The notes beneath the pieces are model-generated. The model searched no databases. It saw nothing but the letters and a program-made list of their open reading frames with translations, and was not told the origin of the DNA. Below, piece by piece: positions 53,592 to 62,801 of a DNA stretch of 64,000 nucleotides (its first letter is position 1; each line of letters opens with the position of its first letter). The DNA is from Sphingopyxis chilensis (GTDB lineage Bacteria > Pseudomonadota > Alphaproteobacteria > Sphingomonadales > Sphingomonadaceae): the NCBI RefSeq assembly GCF_035930445.1, contig NZ_CP142394.1, positions 3,195,501-3,259,500 on the forward strand. Direction: 5' to 3'. The position numbers and the translations under genes were made by a program.

Positions 53592-55025
53592 ATGAGCACC
53601 GAAACGCACCTCAAGCAGAATTACATCGGCGGCCAATGGGTCGATTCGAAGGGCGGCAAGCTCCACGACGTGATCAACCCCGCGACCGAGGAAGCGGCTT
53701 CGACCGTCGTGCTCGGCACCGCCGCCGACGTCGACGACGCGGTCGCGGCGGCGAAGGAGGCGTTCAAGAGCTTCTCGCAGACGACGCGCGAAGAACGGCT
53801 CGACCTTTTGAACCGCATCGTCGAGGAATATAAGAAGCGCGCGCCCGACCTTGCCAAATCGATGGCGTCCGAAATGGGCGCCCCGGTCAGCTTCGCGGGC
53901 ACCGCGCAGGTCGGCGCCGGCATCGGCGGCTTCCTGGGCACGATCGCGGCGCTCAAGGATTTCAGCTTCACCGAAAAATATGCGGCGGGCATGATCGCCT
54001 ATGAACCGATCGGCGTCGTCGGCATGATCACACCGTGGAACTGGCCGCTCAACCAGATCGCGCTCAAGGTCGCTCCGGCGCTCGCCGCGGGCAACACGAT
54101 GATCCTCAAACCTTCCGAAGAATGCCCTGGCAATGCGGTGATCTTCGCCGAAATCCTCGAAGCCGCGGGCGTACCGCCGGGCGTATTCAACCTCGTCCAG
54201 GGCGACGGCCCGACCGTCGGCAACGCGATCAGCGCGCACCCCGGCATCGAAATGGTCAGCTTCACCGGATCGACCCGCGCGGGTATCCTCGTCGCCAAGG
54301 CGGCGGCCGACACCGTCAAGCGCGTTCATCAGGAACTCGGCGGCAAGTCGCCGAACATAGTCCTGCCCGACGCCGATTTCGCGGCGGTGCTGCCGCCGAC
54401 GGTGCAGGGCGTGCTCGTCAACACGGGCCAGAGCTGCATCGCGCCGACGCGGATTCTCGTCCAGAAAGAGCGCGAAGCCGAAGCGGTCGGCGTCATCAAG
54501 GCGATGTTCGACGGAACGCAGGTCGGCGACCCGCAGGCCGAAGGCGGCCACATCGGCCCCGTCGTCAACAAGGCGCAGTTCGACAAGATCCAGGGCCTGA
54601 TCCAGTCGGCGATCGACGAGGGCGCGACGCTGGAGACCGGGGGCACCGGCCTGCCCTCGAACGTCAATCGTGGCTATTATATCAAGCCCACCGTCTTCTC
54701 GGGCGTCACGCGCGACATGCGCATCGCCAACGAGGAAATCTTCGGACCCGTGGCGACGATCATGGCCTATGGCGACCTCGACGAGGCGGTCGATATCGCG
54801 AACGACACCGAATATGGCCTGTCGGCGGTGATCTCGGGCGATCCCGCCAAGGCCGCCGATGTGGCGCCGAAGCTGCGCGCCGGCATGGTCGCGGTCAACG
54901 CATGGGGCCCCGGCCCGGGCGCGGCGTTCGGCGGCTACAAAGCGTCGGGCAACGGACGCGAGGGCGGCGTGTTCGGCCTCAAGGACTTCATGGAAGTGAA
55001 GTCGATCAGCGGCATTCCCGCGTAA
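53592..55025 (+). CDS. aldehyde dehydrogenase family protein
   Basis: This 477-residue enzyme has GVVGMITPWNWPLNQIALKVAPALAAGNTMILKPSEE, the active-site glutamate in VHQELGGKSP and the catalytic Cys282 in NTGQSCIAPTR. The C-terminal FGPVATIMAYGDLDEAVDIAND is standard. It oxidises an aldehyde with NAD(P)+. No close neighbour fixes its substrate; it could serve the alcohol dehydrogenase 8 kb away. GGGAGACAGG precedes the ATG. Confidence 0.93.
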   Translation: MSTETHLKQNYIGGQWVDSKGGKLHDVINPATEEAASTVVLGTAADVDDAVAAAKEAFKSFSQTTREERLDLLNRIVEEYKKRAPDLAKSMASEMGAPVSFAGTAQVGAGIGGFLGTIAALKDFSFTEKYAAGMIAYEPIGVVGMITPWNWPLNQIALKVAPALAAGNTMILKPSEECPGNAVIFAEILEAAGVPPGVFNLVQGDGPTVGNAISAHPGIEMVSFTGSTRAGILVAKAAADTVKRVHQELGGKSPNIVLPDADFAAVLPPTVQGVLVNTGQSCIAPTRILVQKEREAEAVGVIKAMFDGTQVGDPQAEGGHIGPVVNKAQFDKIQGLIQSAIDEGATLETGGTGLPSNVNRGYYIKPTVFSGVTRDMRIANEEIFGPVATIMAYGDLDEAVDIANDTEYGLSAVISGDPAKAADVAPKLRAGMVAVNAWGPGPGAAFGGYKASGNGREGGVFGLKDFMEVKSISGIPA

Positions 55026-55030
55026 TACGT

Positions 55031-55147
55031 CCCCTCCCGCTTACGGGAGGAATTGGGGGAGAACCTTAGCGTCGCTATCCCTCCCCGCTGCCACTAGCGA
55101 GCAAGCTCGCAAGACTCACTGCCCCTCCCGCTTGCGGGAGGGGTTTT
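55031..55147. repeat. tandem CCCCTCCCGC hairpins; the second resembles a terminator
   Basis: An imperfect unit at 55031-55058 (CCCCTCCCGC, then GGGAGG and later GGGG) and a perfect hairpin at 55122-55143 (CCCCTCCCGC, TT, GCGGGAGGGG) followed by TTTT occupy the gap after the aldehyde dehydrogenase. The second could end its transcription. The unit is the same as after clpA. Confidence 0.6.
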
Positions 55148-55178
55148 GCTTTGGCGCGATAGCGATTATGCGCCGCGC

Positions 55179-56405
55179 ATGACCACCCGCTCACCCCTCG
55201 CCCCCGCTGCCTTCCCCGCCCTCCCCGACATCGCCGGAGTCACGCGCCGCGTCGCGCGCGCGCGGTACAAGGAATGGGACCGCTGCGACCTCACCTATGT
55301 CGAACTCGCGCCGGGCACCACGGTCGCGGGCGTGTTCACGCGCAATGTCTGCTGCTCGTCCGAAGTCGAACTCGGCCGCGAACAGGTAAAGGGCGGCAAC
55401 GGCCGCGCGCTGATCGTCAACGCGGGCAACAGCAACGCCTTTACCGGCTATCGCGGACGCGAAGCGGTCGAGCAGATCATGGAACAGGTCGCCGGGCATC
55501 TCGGCTGCGACGCGCGTGAAGTCTTCGTCAGTTCGACCGGCGTCATCGGCGTCCCGCTGCCGAAGGACAAGTCGCGCGCGGGCGTCGAGGCCGCGCTGAC
55601 TGCCGAGCCCTGCTCTTGGGAAGCCGCCGCCGAAACCATTTGCACTACCGACACCTTCGCGAAAGGCTCGGCGGCGAGCGCGATAATCGGCGACCGGACC
55701 ATCCACGTCGCAGGCATCGTCAAGGGATCGGGGATGATCGCGCCCGACATGGCGACCATGCTCGGCTATATCTTCACCGACGCCGCGGTCGCGCCCGCGC
55801 TGCTGCAGGACATGCTGAGCGAGGCGACGGGGGGCAGCTTCAACAGCATCACCGTCGACAGCGACACCTCGACCAGCGACACTGTGCTGCTCTTCGCCAC
55901 CGGACAGGCGGGCAATTCCACACTCACCACCCGCGATGACCCGGGCGCCGACGCGCTTTATGCGGCGATCCGCGACGTCGCGCTCGACCTCGCGCATCAG
56001 GTCGTGCGCGACGGCGAGGGCGCGTCGAAATTCATCGAGGTGCAGGTGACCGGCGCGGTCAGTGACGAGAGTGCGAAGCGCGTCGCGCTCGCCATCGCCA
56101 ATTCACCGCTCGTGAAAACCGCGATCGCGGGCGAGGATGCCAACTGGGGCCGCGTCGTGATGGCGGTGGGCAAGGCGGGCGAACCCGCCGACCGCGACCG
56201 GCTCGCCATCCGCTTCGGCGATCATTGGGTCGCCAAGGACGGCCTGCCCGTCGACGGTTACGACGAAGCGCCCGTCGCGGCGCATCTGAAAGGTCAGGAT
56301 ATCCGTGTCGGCGCCGACCTTGGCCTCGGCGAAGGCCGCGCGACCGTCTGGACTTGCGACCTGACGCACGGCTATATCAGCATCAACGCCGACTACCGGA
56401 GCTGA
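55179..56405 (+). CDS. argJ: bifunctional ornithine acetyltransferase / N-acetylglutamate synthase
   Basis: The 408-residue product starts at the ATG at 55179. ArgJ processes itself at the conserved APDMATML motif, and the nucleophilic threonine is Thr193 here. The N-terminal ITGVTRRVARARYKEW-type start, LIVNAGNSNAFTG, and the C-terminal TVWTCDLTHGYISINADYRS fit. It recycles the acetyl group between N-acetylornithine and glutamate in arginine synthesis. Cleavage would give alpha and beta subunits of about 192 and 216 residues. Confidence 0.96.
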   Translation: MTTRSPLAPAAFPALPDIAGVTRRVARARYKEWDRCDLTYVELAPGTTVAGVFTRNVCCSSEVELGREQVKGGNGRALIVNAGNSNAFTGYRGREAVEQIMEQVAGHLGCDAREVFVSSTGVIGVPLPKDKSRAGVEAALTAEPCSWEAAAETICTTDTFAKGSAASAIIGDRTIHVAGIVKGSGMIAPDMATMLGYIFTDAAVAPALLQDMLSEATGGSFNSITVDSDTSTSDTVLLFATGQAGNSTLTTRDDPGADALYAAIRDVALDLAHQVVRDGEGASKFIEVQVTGAVSDESAKRVALAIANSPLVKTAIAGEDANWGRVVMAVGKAGEPADRDRLAIRFGDHWVAKDGLPVDGYDEAPVAAHLKGQDIRVGADLGLGEGRATVWTCDLTHGYISINADYRS

Positions 56406-56417
56406 CGTCCTTCTCCG

Positions 56418-57581
56418 TCAGCCGGCGAGTGAAGTCCACTTCGCCTCACCCGACGCATTCTCGACCACCGCTTCGACGAAGGCCATCGTCCGCAGGCCGT
56501 CGGCGATTCCGGGAAACCAGTCGGCGGCGCCGCGCGGCGGCGGCGTCGCGGCGCCAGCGCGCAGGGTGCGGCCGAAGCTGCGATAGAGGTTGGCGAACGC
56601 CTCGATATAGCCCTCGGGGTGCCCCGCCGGGATGCGCAGCCGCGCCATTGCCGAGGGACCGAGACCCGGCCCGCCGGCGCGGATCACCTCGGTCGGCCGG
56701 TCGAGCCAGCGCAACGTCAGGCTGTTCGGTTCCATTTGCGACCATTCGAGGCCGCCTTCCTCGCCATGAATACGCAGCCGCAAGCCGTTTTCGTCGCCCG
56801 CGGCGATCTGGCTGGCCTTCAGCACCCCGCGCGCGCCGCCTTCAAAGCGCAACAGCGCCGCCACATCGTCGTCGAGGCGGCGACCCGGAACCTGCGTCGT
56901 CAGCTCGGCGCTCAAAGACTCGACCGCAAGACCCGAGACATGCTCGGCGAGTTGGAAAGCGTGCGTCCCGATGTCGCCGAGGCAGCCGCCGAGGCCCGCG
57001 CGCGCCGGATCGGTGCGCCATTCGGCCTGCTTGTTGCCATCCGCGTCGATCGGCCGGCTGAGCCAGCCTTGCGAATATTCGACCTGCACCAGCCGGATCG
57101 CACCGAAATCGCCGCGTGCGACGCGCGCCCGCGCCTCTTCGATCAGCGGATAGCCGCTATAGGTGAAGGCGAGGCCATAGAGCTTGCCGCTGCGCGCGAC
57201 GGCCGCGCCGATCGCCTTCGCCTCCGCAAGATCCAGCGCCATCGGCTTTTCGGACAGGACGTGGAAACCCGCGTCGAGCGCGGCGATCGCCATCGGGGCG
57301 TGGAGATGGTTCGGCGTGACGATCGCCAGCGCTTCCATCCGCTCGCCCAAGGGAAACCTTGCTTCCGCGGCGAGCAATGTGTCGAAGGTCGCATAGGCGC
57401 GGCCCGGATCGAGTCCCAGCGTTTCGGCGCTCCGCCGGTTGCGGTCGGCGTCGGTGCTGAACGCACCGCATACCAATTCATATTCGCTATCGAGCGCGGC
57501 GGCCATACGGTGCACCGCACCGATGAAAGCACCCTCGCCGCCACCCACCATGCCATAGCGAATTTTCGACCGACCGTTCAT
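56418..57581 (-). CDS. Gfo/Idh/MocA-family oxidoreductase
   Basis: The 387-residue product starts at the ATG at 57581 with AGAGGGA upstream. The N-terminal Rossmann fold reads IRYGMVGGGEGAFIGAVHRMA; the catalytic-lysine motif is LSEKPMALDLAEAKA; a C-terminal alpha/beta domain follows with GGCLGDIGTHAFQLAEHVSG (active-site DxxxH). It interconverts sugar or inositol hydroxyl and keto groups with NAD(P)H. It diverges from the cytochrome/sugar operon across a LacI-type operator and probably reduces or oxidises that operon's sugar. Confidence 0.93.
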   Translation of the reverse strand: MNGRSKIRYGMVGGGEGAFIGAVHRMAAALDSEYELVCGAFSTDADRNRRSAETLGLDPGRAYATFDTLLAAEARFPLGERMEALAIVTPNHLHAPMAIAALDAGFHVLSEKPMALDLAEAKAIGAAVARSGKLYGLAFTYSGYPLIEEARARVARGDFGAIRLVQVEYSQGWLSRPIDADGNKQAEWRTDPARAGLGGCLGDIGTHAFQLAEHVSGLAVESLSAELTTQVPGRRLDDDVAALLRFEGGARGVLKASQIAAGDENGLRLRIHGEEGGLEWSQMEPNSLTLRWLDRPTEVIRAGGPGLGPSAMARLRIPAGHPEGYIEAFANLYRSFGRTLRAGAATPPPRGAADWFPGIADGLRTMAFVEAVVENASGEAKWTSLAG

Positions 57582-57627
57582 CGCATTCCCTCTGCCAGAA
57601 TTCGTAAAATTGTTTGCCTTATTCGCT

Positions 57628-57641
57628 TTCAAACGGTTACA
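57628..57641. promoter_or_regulatory. LacI/GalR-family operator between the Gfo/Idh gene and the sugar operon
   Basis: Read on the minus strand, TGTAACCGTTTGAA matches the LacI-family consensus TGNAANCGNTTNCA at nine of ten fixed positions, including the central CG. It is placed in the 95-base divergent promoter region, so one repressor could control both directions. No lacI gene is in the window. Confidence 0.65.
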
Positions 57642-57676
57642 TCATCGCACCGGCTGTTTCCAGACGGGAGAGGATA

Positions 57677-58069
57677 ATGAAATTTCTGTTCGCCCTGCCA
57701 CTGGCGGGTGCAATATTGACTGCCGCAATGATCATGCCATCGCCCATAGCGTATGCCGGGCCGGCCCAAGGCGCGGGCGCGCAGGCTTTCGCCGCGTGCA
57801 AGGCCTGCCACACGCTCGAGGCGGGCGGCAAGAGCGTGATGGGCCCCAATCTGCATGGCCTGATGGGCCGGCAGGCCGGCTCGGTCGCCGGGTTCAACTA
57901 TAGCCCGGCGCTCAAGGCCTCTAAGATTCGCTGGGATGAAAAGTCGCTCGACGAATATCTCGCCGCGCCGACCAAGAAGGTGCCCGGCACGCGCATGGTC
58001 GTCAAAGTGGCCGATCCGGCGCGCCGCGCGGCGTTGATCGCCTATCTCAAGACCGCAACCGCCAAGTGA
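57677..58069 (+). CDS. periplasmic class I cytochrome c
   Basis: The 130-residue product starts at the ATG with GGGAGAGG upstream and has a signal peptide ending AYAG. The haem site is CKACH, followed by GPNLHGLMGRQAG; the axial methionine is probably in PGTRMVV. It is the first gene of the sugar operon. It may take electrons from the GMC dehydrogenase encoded at the end, as LacB-like cytochromes do for glucoside 3-dehydrogenases. It could also be a general cytochrome c2. Confidence 0.92.
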   Translation: MKFLFALPLAGAILTAAMIMPSPIAYAGPAQGAGAQAFAACKACHTLEAGGKSVMGPNLHGLMGRQAGSVAGFNYSPALKASKIRWDEKSLDEYLAAPTKKVPGTRMVVKVADPARRAALIAYLKTATAK

Positions 58070-58096
58070 CCGGCACGTGACGCGAAAGGCTATCGC

Positions 58097-59140
58097 ATGA
58101 AGGGTCCGGCTGTTTTCCTCGCGCAGTTCATGGGCGACGCCGCGCCGTTCGACAGCTTGCCCTCGGCGGCGCGCTGGATGGCGGACGCGGGCTATGTCGG
58201 CGTCCAGATCCCGACCTGGGACATTCGCTGCATCGATCTCGCCACGGCCGCCGAAAGCCAGGATTATTGCGACGAGCTGGCCGGGACCTGCCGCGAAGCG
58301 GGGGTCGAGATCACCGAGCTGTCGACGCATCTGCAGGGCCAGCTGGTCGCGGTGCATCCCGCCTATGACGCCCAATTCGACGCCTTCGCGCCCGATGCGG
58401 TAAAGGGCAAACCCACCGAGCGGCAGAAATGGGCGGTCGAGCAGCTTCGCCTTGCCGCCAAGGCAAGCCGGCGGCTGGGCCTCGATGCCCATGCGACCTT
58501 TTCGGGCGCGCTAGCCTGGCCCTATCTCTACCCCTGGCCCCAGCGTCCTGCCGGGCTGGTCGAGGAGGCGTTCGGCGAACTCGCGAAGCGTTGGCGGCCG
58601 ATCCTCGACGCCTTCGACGATCAGGGCATCGACCTCGCCTATGAAATCCATCCCGGCGAGGATCTGCACGACGGCATCACCTTCGAACGCTTCCTCGCGG
58701 GCGTCGACAATCATCCGCGCGCCAACATCCTCTACGATCCCAGCCATTATGTGCTGCAGGCGCTCGATTATCTCCAGTTCATCGACATTTATCACGAGCG
58801 GATCCGCATGTTCCACGTCAAGGATGCGGAACTCAACCCGACCGGCCGCTCGGGCGTCTATGGCGGCTTTCAGGACTGGGTCGATCGCCCTGGCCGCTTC
58901 CGTTCGCTGGGCGACGGCCAGGTCGATTTCGGCGGCATTTTCTCCAAGCTGACGCAGTACGGCTACGCCGGCTGGGCGGTGCTCGAATGGGAATGCTGCC
59001 TGAAACATCCCGAAGACGGCGCGCGCGAAGGCGCGCCCTTCATCGCCGCGCACATGATCCGCAAGGCCGACAAGGCGTTCGACGATTTCGCGGGCGGCAG
59101 CGATCCGGCGCTCAACCGAACGATGCTGGGGCTCACCTGA
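58097..59140 (+). CDS. sugar phosphate isomerase/epimerase family protein (first copy)
   Basis: This 347-residue TIM-barrel protein has no signal peptide. Metal-binding positions typical of the AP endonuclease 2 fold are visible: LAYEIHPGEDLHDG (Glu), PSHYVLQ (Asp/His), FHVKDAELN and a C-terminal WAVLEWECCLK (Glu). It is cytoplasmic, unlike the other two TIM-barrel proteins in this operon. It starts 27 bases after the cytochrome gene. Members isomerise or epimerise sugars or keto-sugars. Confidence 0.88.
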   Translation: MKGPAVFLAQFMGDAAPFDSLPSAARWMADAGYVGVQIPTWDIRCIDLATAAESQDYCDELAGTCREAGVEITELSTHLQGQLVAVHPAYDAQFDAFAPDAVKGKPTERQKWAVEQLRLAAKASRRLGLDAHATFSGALAWPYLYPWPQRPAGLVEEAFGELAKRWRPILDAFDDQGIDLAYEIHPGEDLHDGITFERFLAGVDNHPRANILYDPSHYVLQALDYLQFIDIYHERIRMFHVKDAELNPTGRSGVYGGFQDWVDRPGRFRSLGDGQVDFGGIFSKLTQYGYAGWAVLEWECCLKHPEDGAREGAPFIAAHMIRKADKAFDDFAGGSDPALNRTMLGLT

Positions 59141-59183
59141 CGAAGCAAAAACAAAAATAAACGATAATAAAAGGGGACGCAGG

Positions 59184-60482
59184 ATGACGACATTGCACAA
59201 GGGACGATTGTTCTGGCTGGGCGTGCTCGCGCTGTTCACCGCCGCGGCGAGCCTCGCGATCCGCGGCGCGATCGCCAGCGGGCTCAAGACCGAATGGATC
59301 GACCCGATCGCGCCGCTACAGGCCGGCGAACTGGTCGCCGCCGCGCTCGGCGCCGCCTTCCTCAGCTTTGCGATCACGCTGTTCGTCGCGAGCGCGCTGC
59401 TCGACCAGATCGGGATGAAGCGGTGTCTCGCCGGCGCCGGGCTATGCTTCATCCTCGGCCCTTTGATGATCGTCACCGCGGGCCATGTCGCGACCGGCAT
59501 GACGATCTACTGGCTCGTATGGACGGGCATGCTGCTCAGCGGTATCGGCTGGGGGTTGACCGAGGCCGCGATCAATCCGTTGACCGCGCAGCTCTATCCC
59601 GACGATACGACCCACCGGCTCAACGTGCTGCATGCCTGGTTTCCCGGTGGTATCATCGTCGGCGGCCTCGCCGGCTTCTTCCTGTCGGCGGCGCTGCCGT
59701 GGCAGGGGATCATGGCGCTGGTGATGATCCCCGCCGCCGTGACCGTGATCATCGCCGCGACGACGACCTTCCCGCCGCCGCTGCGTGAGCAAAGCGGCGT
59801 CAGCTTCGGCGAGATGATGGGCGAGGTGTTTCGCCGCCCGAGCTTCTTTATCTGGTTCGGCGCAATGTTCCTGACCGCGGCATCCGAGCTGGCGCCGGGG
59901 CAGTGGATCGACGTCGCCCTGTCGAACCGCGTCGGCATGCGCGGCATCCTCCTGCTCGTCTATGTCAACGCGCTGATGTTCGTCTTCCGCCATTTCGCGG
60001 GGCGCCTCGCCAATAAAATCTCGAATCCGGGGCTGCTCTGGGTGTCGAGCCTGCTCGCGGCGATCGGCCTGTTCATGCTGAGCCAGGCGCAGTCACCGGT
60101 CGCGGCAATCCTCGCCTCGACCGTCTGGGGCCTCGGCGTCTGCGTGATGTGGCCGACGATGCTCGCCTCGGTCGCCGAACGCTATCCGCGCGGCGGTTCG
60201 TGGGCGATGGGGCTCGTCGGATCGGCGGGCGCGCTCGCCAGCTTCTTCGTGCTGCCGCAACTCGGCGCGATGTTCGACCGGGCGAAGGTCGAGTTCGCCG
60301 GAGGTCCCGAGGCCTTCGCGCGGTTGACCGGTGCCGCCAAGCTGGCGGTCGAGGACGCGGCGGCGTCGCTGTCCTTCCAGCGGCTCGCGATCCTTCCGCT
60401 CATCCTCCTCGCCGTGTTCGGCTTCATCTGGCTGCGCGAACGCGGCAAGTCGCGCGCGGCGCTCGCGGGCGAGGCGGCATGA
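59184..60482 (+). CDS. MFS transporter
   Basis: The 432-residue product has about 12 membrane helices, with the AGRL-like loop segment GMKRCLAGAGLCFILGP after helix 2 and FPGGIIVGGLAGFFLSAALPWQGIM in the middle. It most resembles sugar (FucP/GlcP-like) MFS members, though this is by general look. AGGGGACGCAGG precedes the ATG. Its stop overlaps the next start as ATGA. It probably imports the sugar product made outside the membrane. Confidence 0.9.
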   Translation: MTTLHKGRLFWLGVLALFTAAASLAIRGAIASGLKTEWIDPIAPLQAGELVAAALGAAFLSFAITLFVASALLDQIGMKRCLAGAGLCFILGPLMIVTAGHVATGMTIYWLVWTGMLLSGIGWGLTEAAINPLTAQLYPDDTTHRLNVLHAWFPGGIIVGGLAGFFLSAALPWQGIMALVMIPAAVTVIIAATTTFPPPLREQSGVSFGEMMGEVFRRPSFFIWFGAMFLTAASELAPGQWIDVALSNRVGMRGILLLVYVNALMFVFRHFAGRLANKISNPGLLWVSSLLAAIGLFMLSQAQSPVAAILASTVWGLGVCVMWPTMLASVAERYPRGGSWAMGLVGSAGALASFFVLPQLGAMFDRAKVEFAGGPEAFARLTGAAKLAVEDAAASLSFQRLAILPLILLAVFGFIWLRERGKSRAALAGEAA

Positions 60483-61405
60483 ACCTGTCGCGCCGGACCG
60501 TGCTCGCGGGCGCGGCCGTCGCGGCGGTCGGCGCCGCGACGGCCGGCGCCGCGACGGCCGCGAACGGCGCGACGTCATCCGGTGCGTCCCGATTTTCGCT
60601 GAAATACGCCCCGCACGAAGGCAGCTTCAAGAGCAGGGGCAACCGCCTCGAACAGATCGCTTTTGCTGCCGATCAGGGCTTCACCGCGTGGGAAGATAAT
60701 GAAGCCGCCACGCGTTCCATCGCCGACCAGAGTGCGATGGCGCGCGCGCTCGATCAGCGTGGCATGACGATGGGCGTGTTCGTCGCCAGCATGCCGCGTT
60801 GGGGCGATTTCCGACCGCTATTGGGCGGCAACGACGATGGCGACCGCACACGCTTCCTCGCCGATATCCGGGCTTCGGTCGATGTCGCAAAGCGGCTGAA
60901 TGCCCGGCATATGACGATCGTCACCGGCTTCATGGACCGCAAGCTGCCGGTCGACATCCAGACCGCGCGCGTGATCGACGTGCTGCGCCGCGCGGCCGAA
61001 ATCTATGAACCGCATGGCCTTGTCATGGTGATGGAGCCGCTCAATACGCTGGTGAATCATCCCGGCGTCTTTATGTCGACGGTGCCGCAGGGCTATGCCG
61101 TCGCACGCGCCGTCGACAGCCCGGCGATCAAGATACTCGCGGACCTCTATCACGAGCAGATCCAGGCCGGGAATCTGATCAACACGCTCGACACCTGCTG
61201 GGACGAGATCGGCTATATCCAGTTTGGGGACAATCCGGGGCGCAACGAGCCCGGAAGCGGCGAGATCAATTATCGCAATATCGTCCGCTGGCTCCGCGCG
61301 AAGAATTTCGCGGGCGTGATCGGCATGGAACATGGCAATTCGGTCGAAGGTCGCGCGGGCGAAGAGCGGCTGATCGCCGCCTATCGCGCGATCGACGCGG
61401 CATGA
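60479..61405 (+). CDS. Tat-exported hydroxypyruvate isomerase-like TIM-barrel protein
   Basis: The 308-residue product starts at an ATG overlapping the MFS stop. The N-terminus MNLSRRTVLAGAAVAAVG has a twin-arginine motif. The barrel has VMVMEPLNTLVNHPGVFM (Glu metal ligand), KILADLYHEQIQAGN (Asp, His), IQFGDNPGRNEPGSGEINY and VIGMEHGNS (Glu). These motifs match the Hyi/OtnI group. Export suggests a substrate handled in the periplasm, such as an oxidised sugar. Confidence 0.88.
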   Translation: MNLSRRTVLAGAAVAAVGAATAGAATAANGATSSGASRFSLKYAPHEGSFKSRGNRLEQIAFAADQGFTAWEDNEAATRSIADQSAMARALDQRGMTMGVFVASMPRWGDFRPLLGGNDDGDRTRFLADIRASVDVAKRLNARHMTIVTGFMDRKLPVDIQTARVIDVLRRAAEIYEPHGLVMVMEPLNTLVNHPGVFMSTVPQGYAVARAVDSPAIKILADLYHEQIQAGNLINTLDTCWDEIGYIQFGDNPGRNEPGSGEINYRNIVRWLRAKNFAGVIGMEHGNSVEGRAGEERLIAAYRAIDAA

Positions 61406-62244
61406 GGGAGAAGCAAGTGAAGCGTTTCGCATGGGGCGCGGCCATCGCGGCCGCCGTGGCGGCGGGCAATCCCGCCACCGCGCAGGAGAAGCCGGGGTTC
61501 AAGGACACGCCGATGCTGCCCGGCGGGGAATGGCGCGTGCACGATTCCGACCGTCCGCATCCGACGGTGGTGACGCCGGGCGATGTTCCGGGCGCCCCGC
61601 CCTCGGACGCCATCATATTGTTCGACGGCCAATCGCTCGATGCGTGGCAGGCGCAGGCGACGCCGTGGATCGTCAGGAACGGCGCGGCGACGTCGGTGCC
61701 GCGCGCCGACGGCGGCGGCGAGAATGCGCTGGTCAGCAAGCAAAGCTTTGGCGACGTCCAGCTCCACCTCGAATTCGCCTCACCCAATCCGCCCGCCAAG
61801 ACATCGCAGGATCGCGGCAACAGCGGCATCTGGTTCATGCAGCGCTACGAACTCCAGATCCTCGACGGATACCAGAACCCGACCTACGCCGACGGCACCG
61901 TCGGCGCGATCTATGCGTGGAAGCCGCCACTGGTGAACCCCTCGCGGCCGCCGGGTGAGTGGCAGAGCTATGACATCGTCTTCGAGCGCCCGCGCTTCGG
62001 GCCCGACGGCAAATTGCTGCGCCCGGCCTATGTCACCGCCTTCCTCAACGGCGTGCTCGTGCAGAACCGCCAGCCGTGGCTCGGCAGCACGGTCTGGCGC
62101 AAGGTTGCCGAATATGAGGCGCACGGCAACGCCGCGCCGATCCAGCTCCAGGACCATCATTCCCCGGTCTCTTTCCGCAACATCTGGGTGCGCCCGCTTC
62201 CCGAAGCCGCGGCGAGCTATGACTTCGAAGGCGAGGTGAAATGA
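61402..62244 (+). CDS. DUF1080 protein, 3-keto-disaccharide hydrolase-like
   Basis: The 280-residue product overlaps the previous stop as ATGA; a GTG at 61417 with AGGGAG upstream is an alternative start. The signal peptide ends NPATAQ. The domain is a concanavalin-like jelly roll: IILFDGQSLDAWQ, LHLEFASP, RGNSGIWFMQRYELQILDGY and the C-terminal PIQLQDHHSPVSFRNIWVRPL. This is the DUF1080 family, whose members cleave 3-keto-glycosides. It would act in the periplasm on the product of the GMC oxidoreductase. Confidence 0.9.
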   Translation: MREKQVKRFAWGAAIAAAVAAGNPATAQEKPGFKDTPMLPGGEWRVHDSDRPHPTVVTPGDVPGAPPSDAIILFDGQSLDAWQAQATPWIVRNGAATSVPRADGGGENALVSKQSFGDVQLHLEFASPNPPAKTSQDRGNSGIWFMQRYELQILDGYQNPTYADGTVGAIYAWKPPLVNPSRPPGEWQSYDIVFERPRFGPDGKLLRPAYVTAFLNGVLVQNRQPWLGSTVWRKVAEYEAHGNAAPIQLQDHHSPVSFRNIWVRPLPEAAASYDFEGEVK

Positions 62245-62801
62245 TCATCGATCGCAGAGACGCGCTCGCCGGCATGGCCGCGATGTTCGGCGCCAGCCTG
62301 TTCGCACCGATCGCGCGCGCGGCCGCCGTGCAGGTGACGCCGATCAGTAGCGGTCCGCCCTCGTCGCCCGTGTTCAGCGCACAGCAGCGCGCACTGATGA
62401 CCGCGCTCAGCGAGCGGGTGATGCCGACCACCGACACGCCCGGCGCGATCGCGGCCGGCGTTCCCGAATTTATCGAAAAGCTGCTCGCCGACTGGGCCAG
62501 CCCCGACGAGCGCAAACCGATCCTCGCCGGGCTCGACGCGATCGAGGTGCAGAGCCGCACCGAATACAAGGTCGCGGCCGACAAGGCGATGCCGGCGCAG
62601 CAGGACGCGCTGCTTACGCTGGCGATGGAAGACAAGATCGCCGGCGGCGCCGACTTTTTCGACAAGTTCCGCCAGCTCGTGCTCACCGGCTATTTCACGT
62701 CGGAGGTCGGCATCACGCAGGAGCGTGAATATCTGCCCGTCCCCGGGCGCTACGACGGTGCCTATCCCTATTCCGAGATCAAGAAGGTGTTTTCGTCATG
62801 A
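62241..62801 (+). CDS. gluconate 2-dehydrogenase subunit 3 family protein
   Basis: The 186-residue product overlaps the DUF1080 stop as ATGA. The N-terminal DRRDALAGMAAMFGAS is a Tat-type signal. The mature part, FSAQQRALMTALSERVMPTTDTPGAIAAGVPEFIEKLL, is the family signature. Such small subunits carry the GMC catalytic subunit through the Tat system. The GMC gene is two genes downstream. Confidence 0.93.
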   Translation: MIIDRRDALAGMAAMFGASLFAPIARAAAVQVTPISSGPPSSPVFSAQQRALMTALSERVMPTTDTPGAIAAGVPEFIEKLLADWASPDERKPILAGLDAIEVQSRTEYKVAADKAMPAQQDALLTLAMEDKIAGGADFFDKFRQLVLTGYFTSEVGITQEREYLPVPGRYDGAYPYSEIKKVFSS

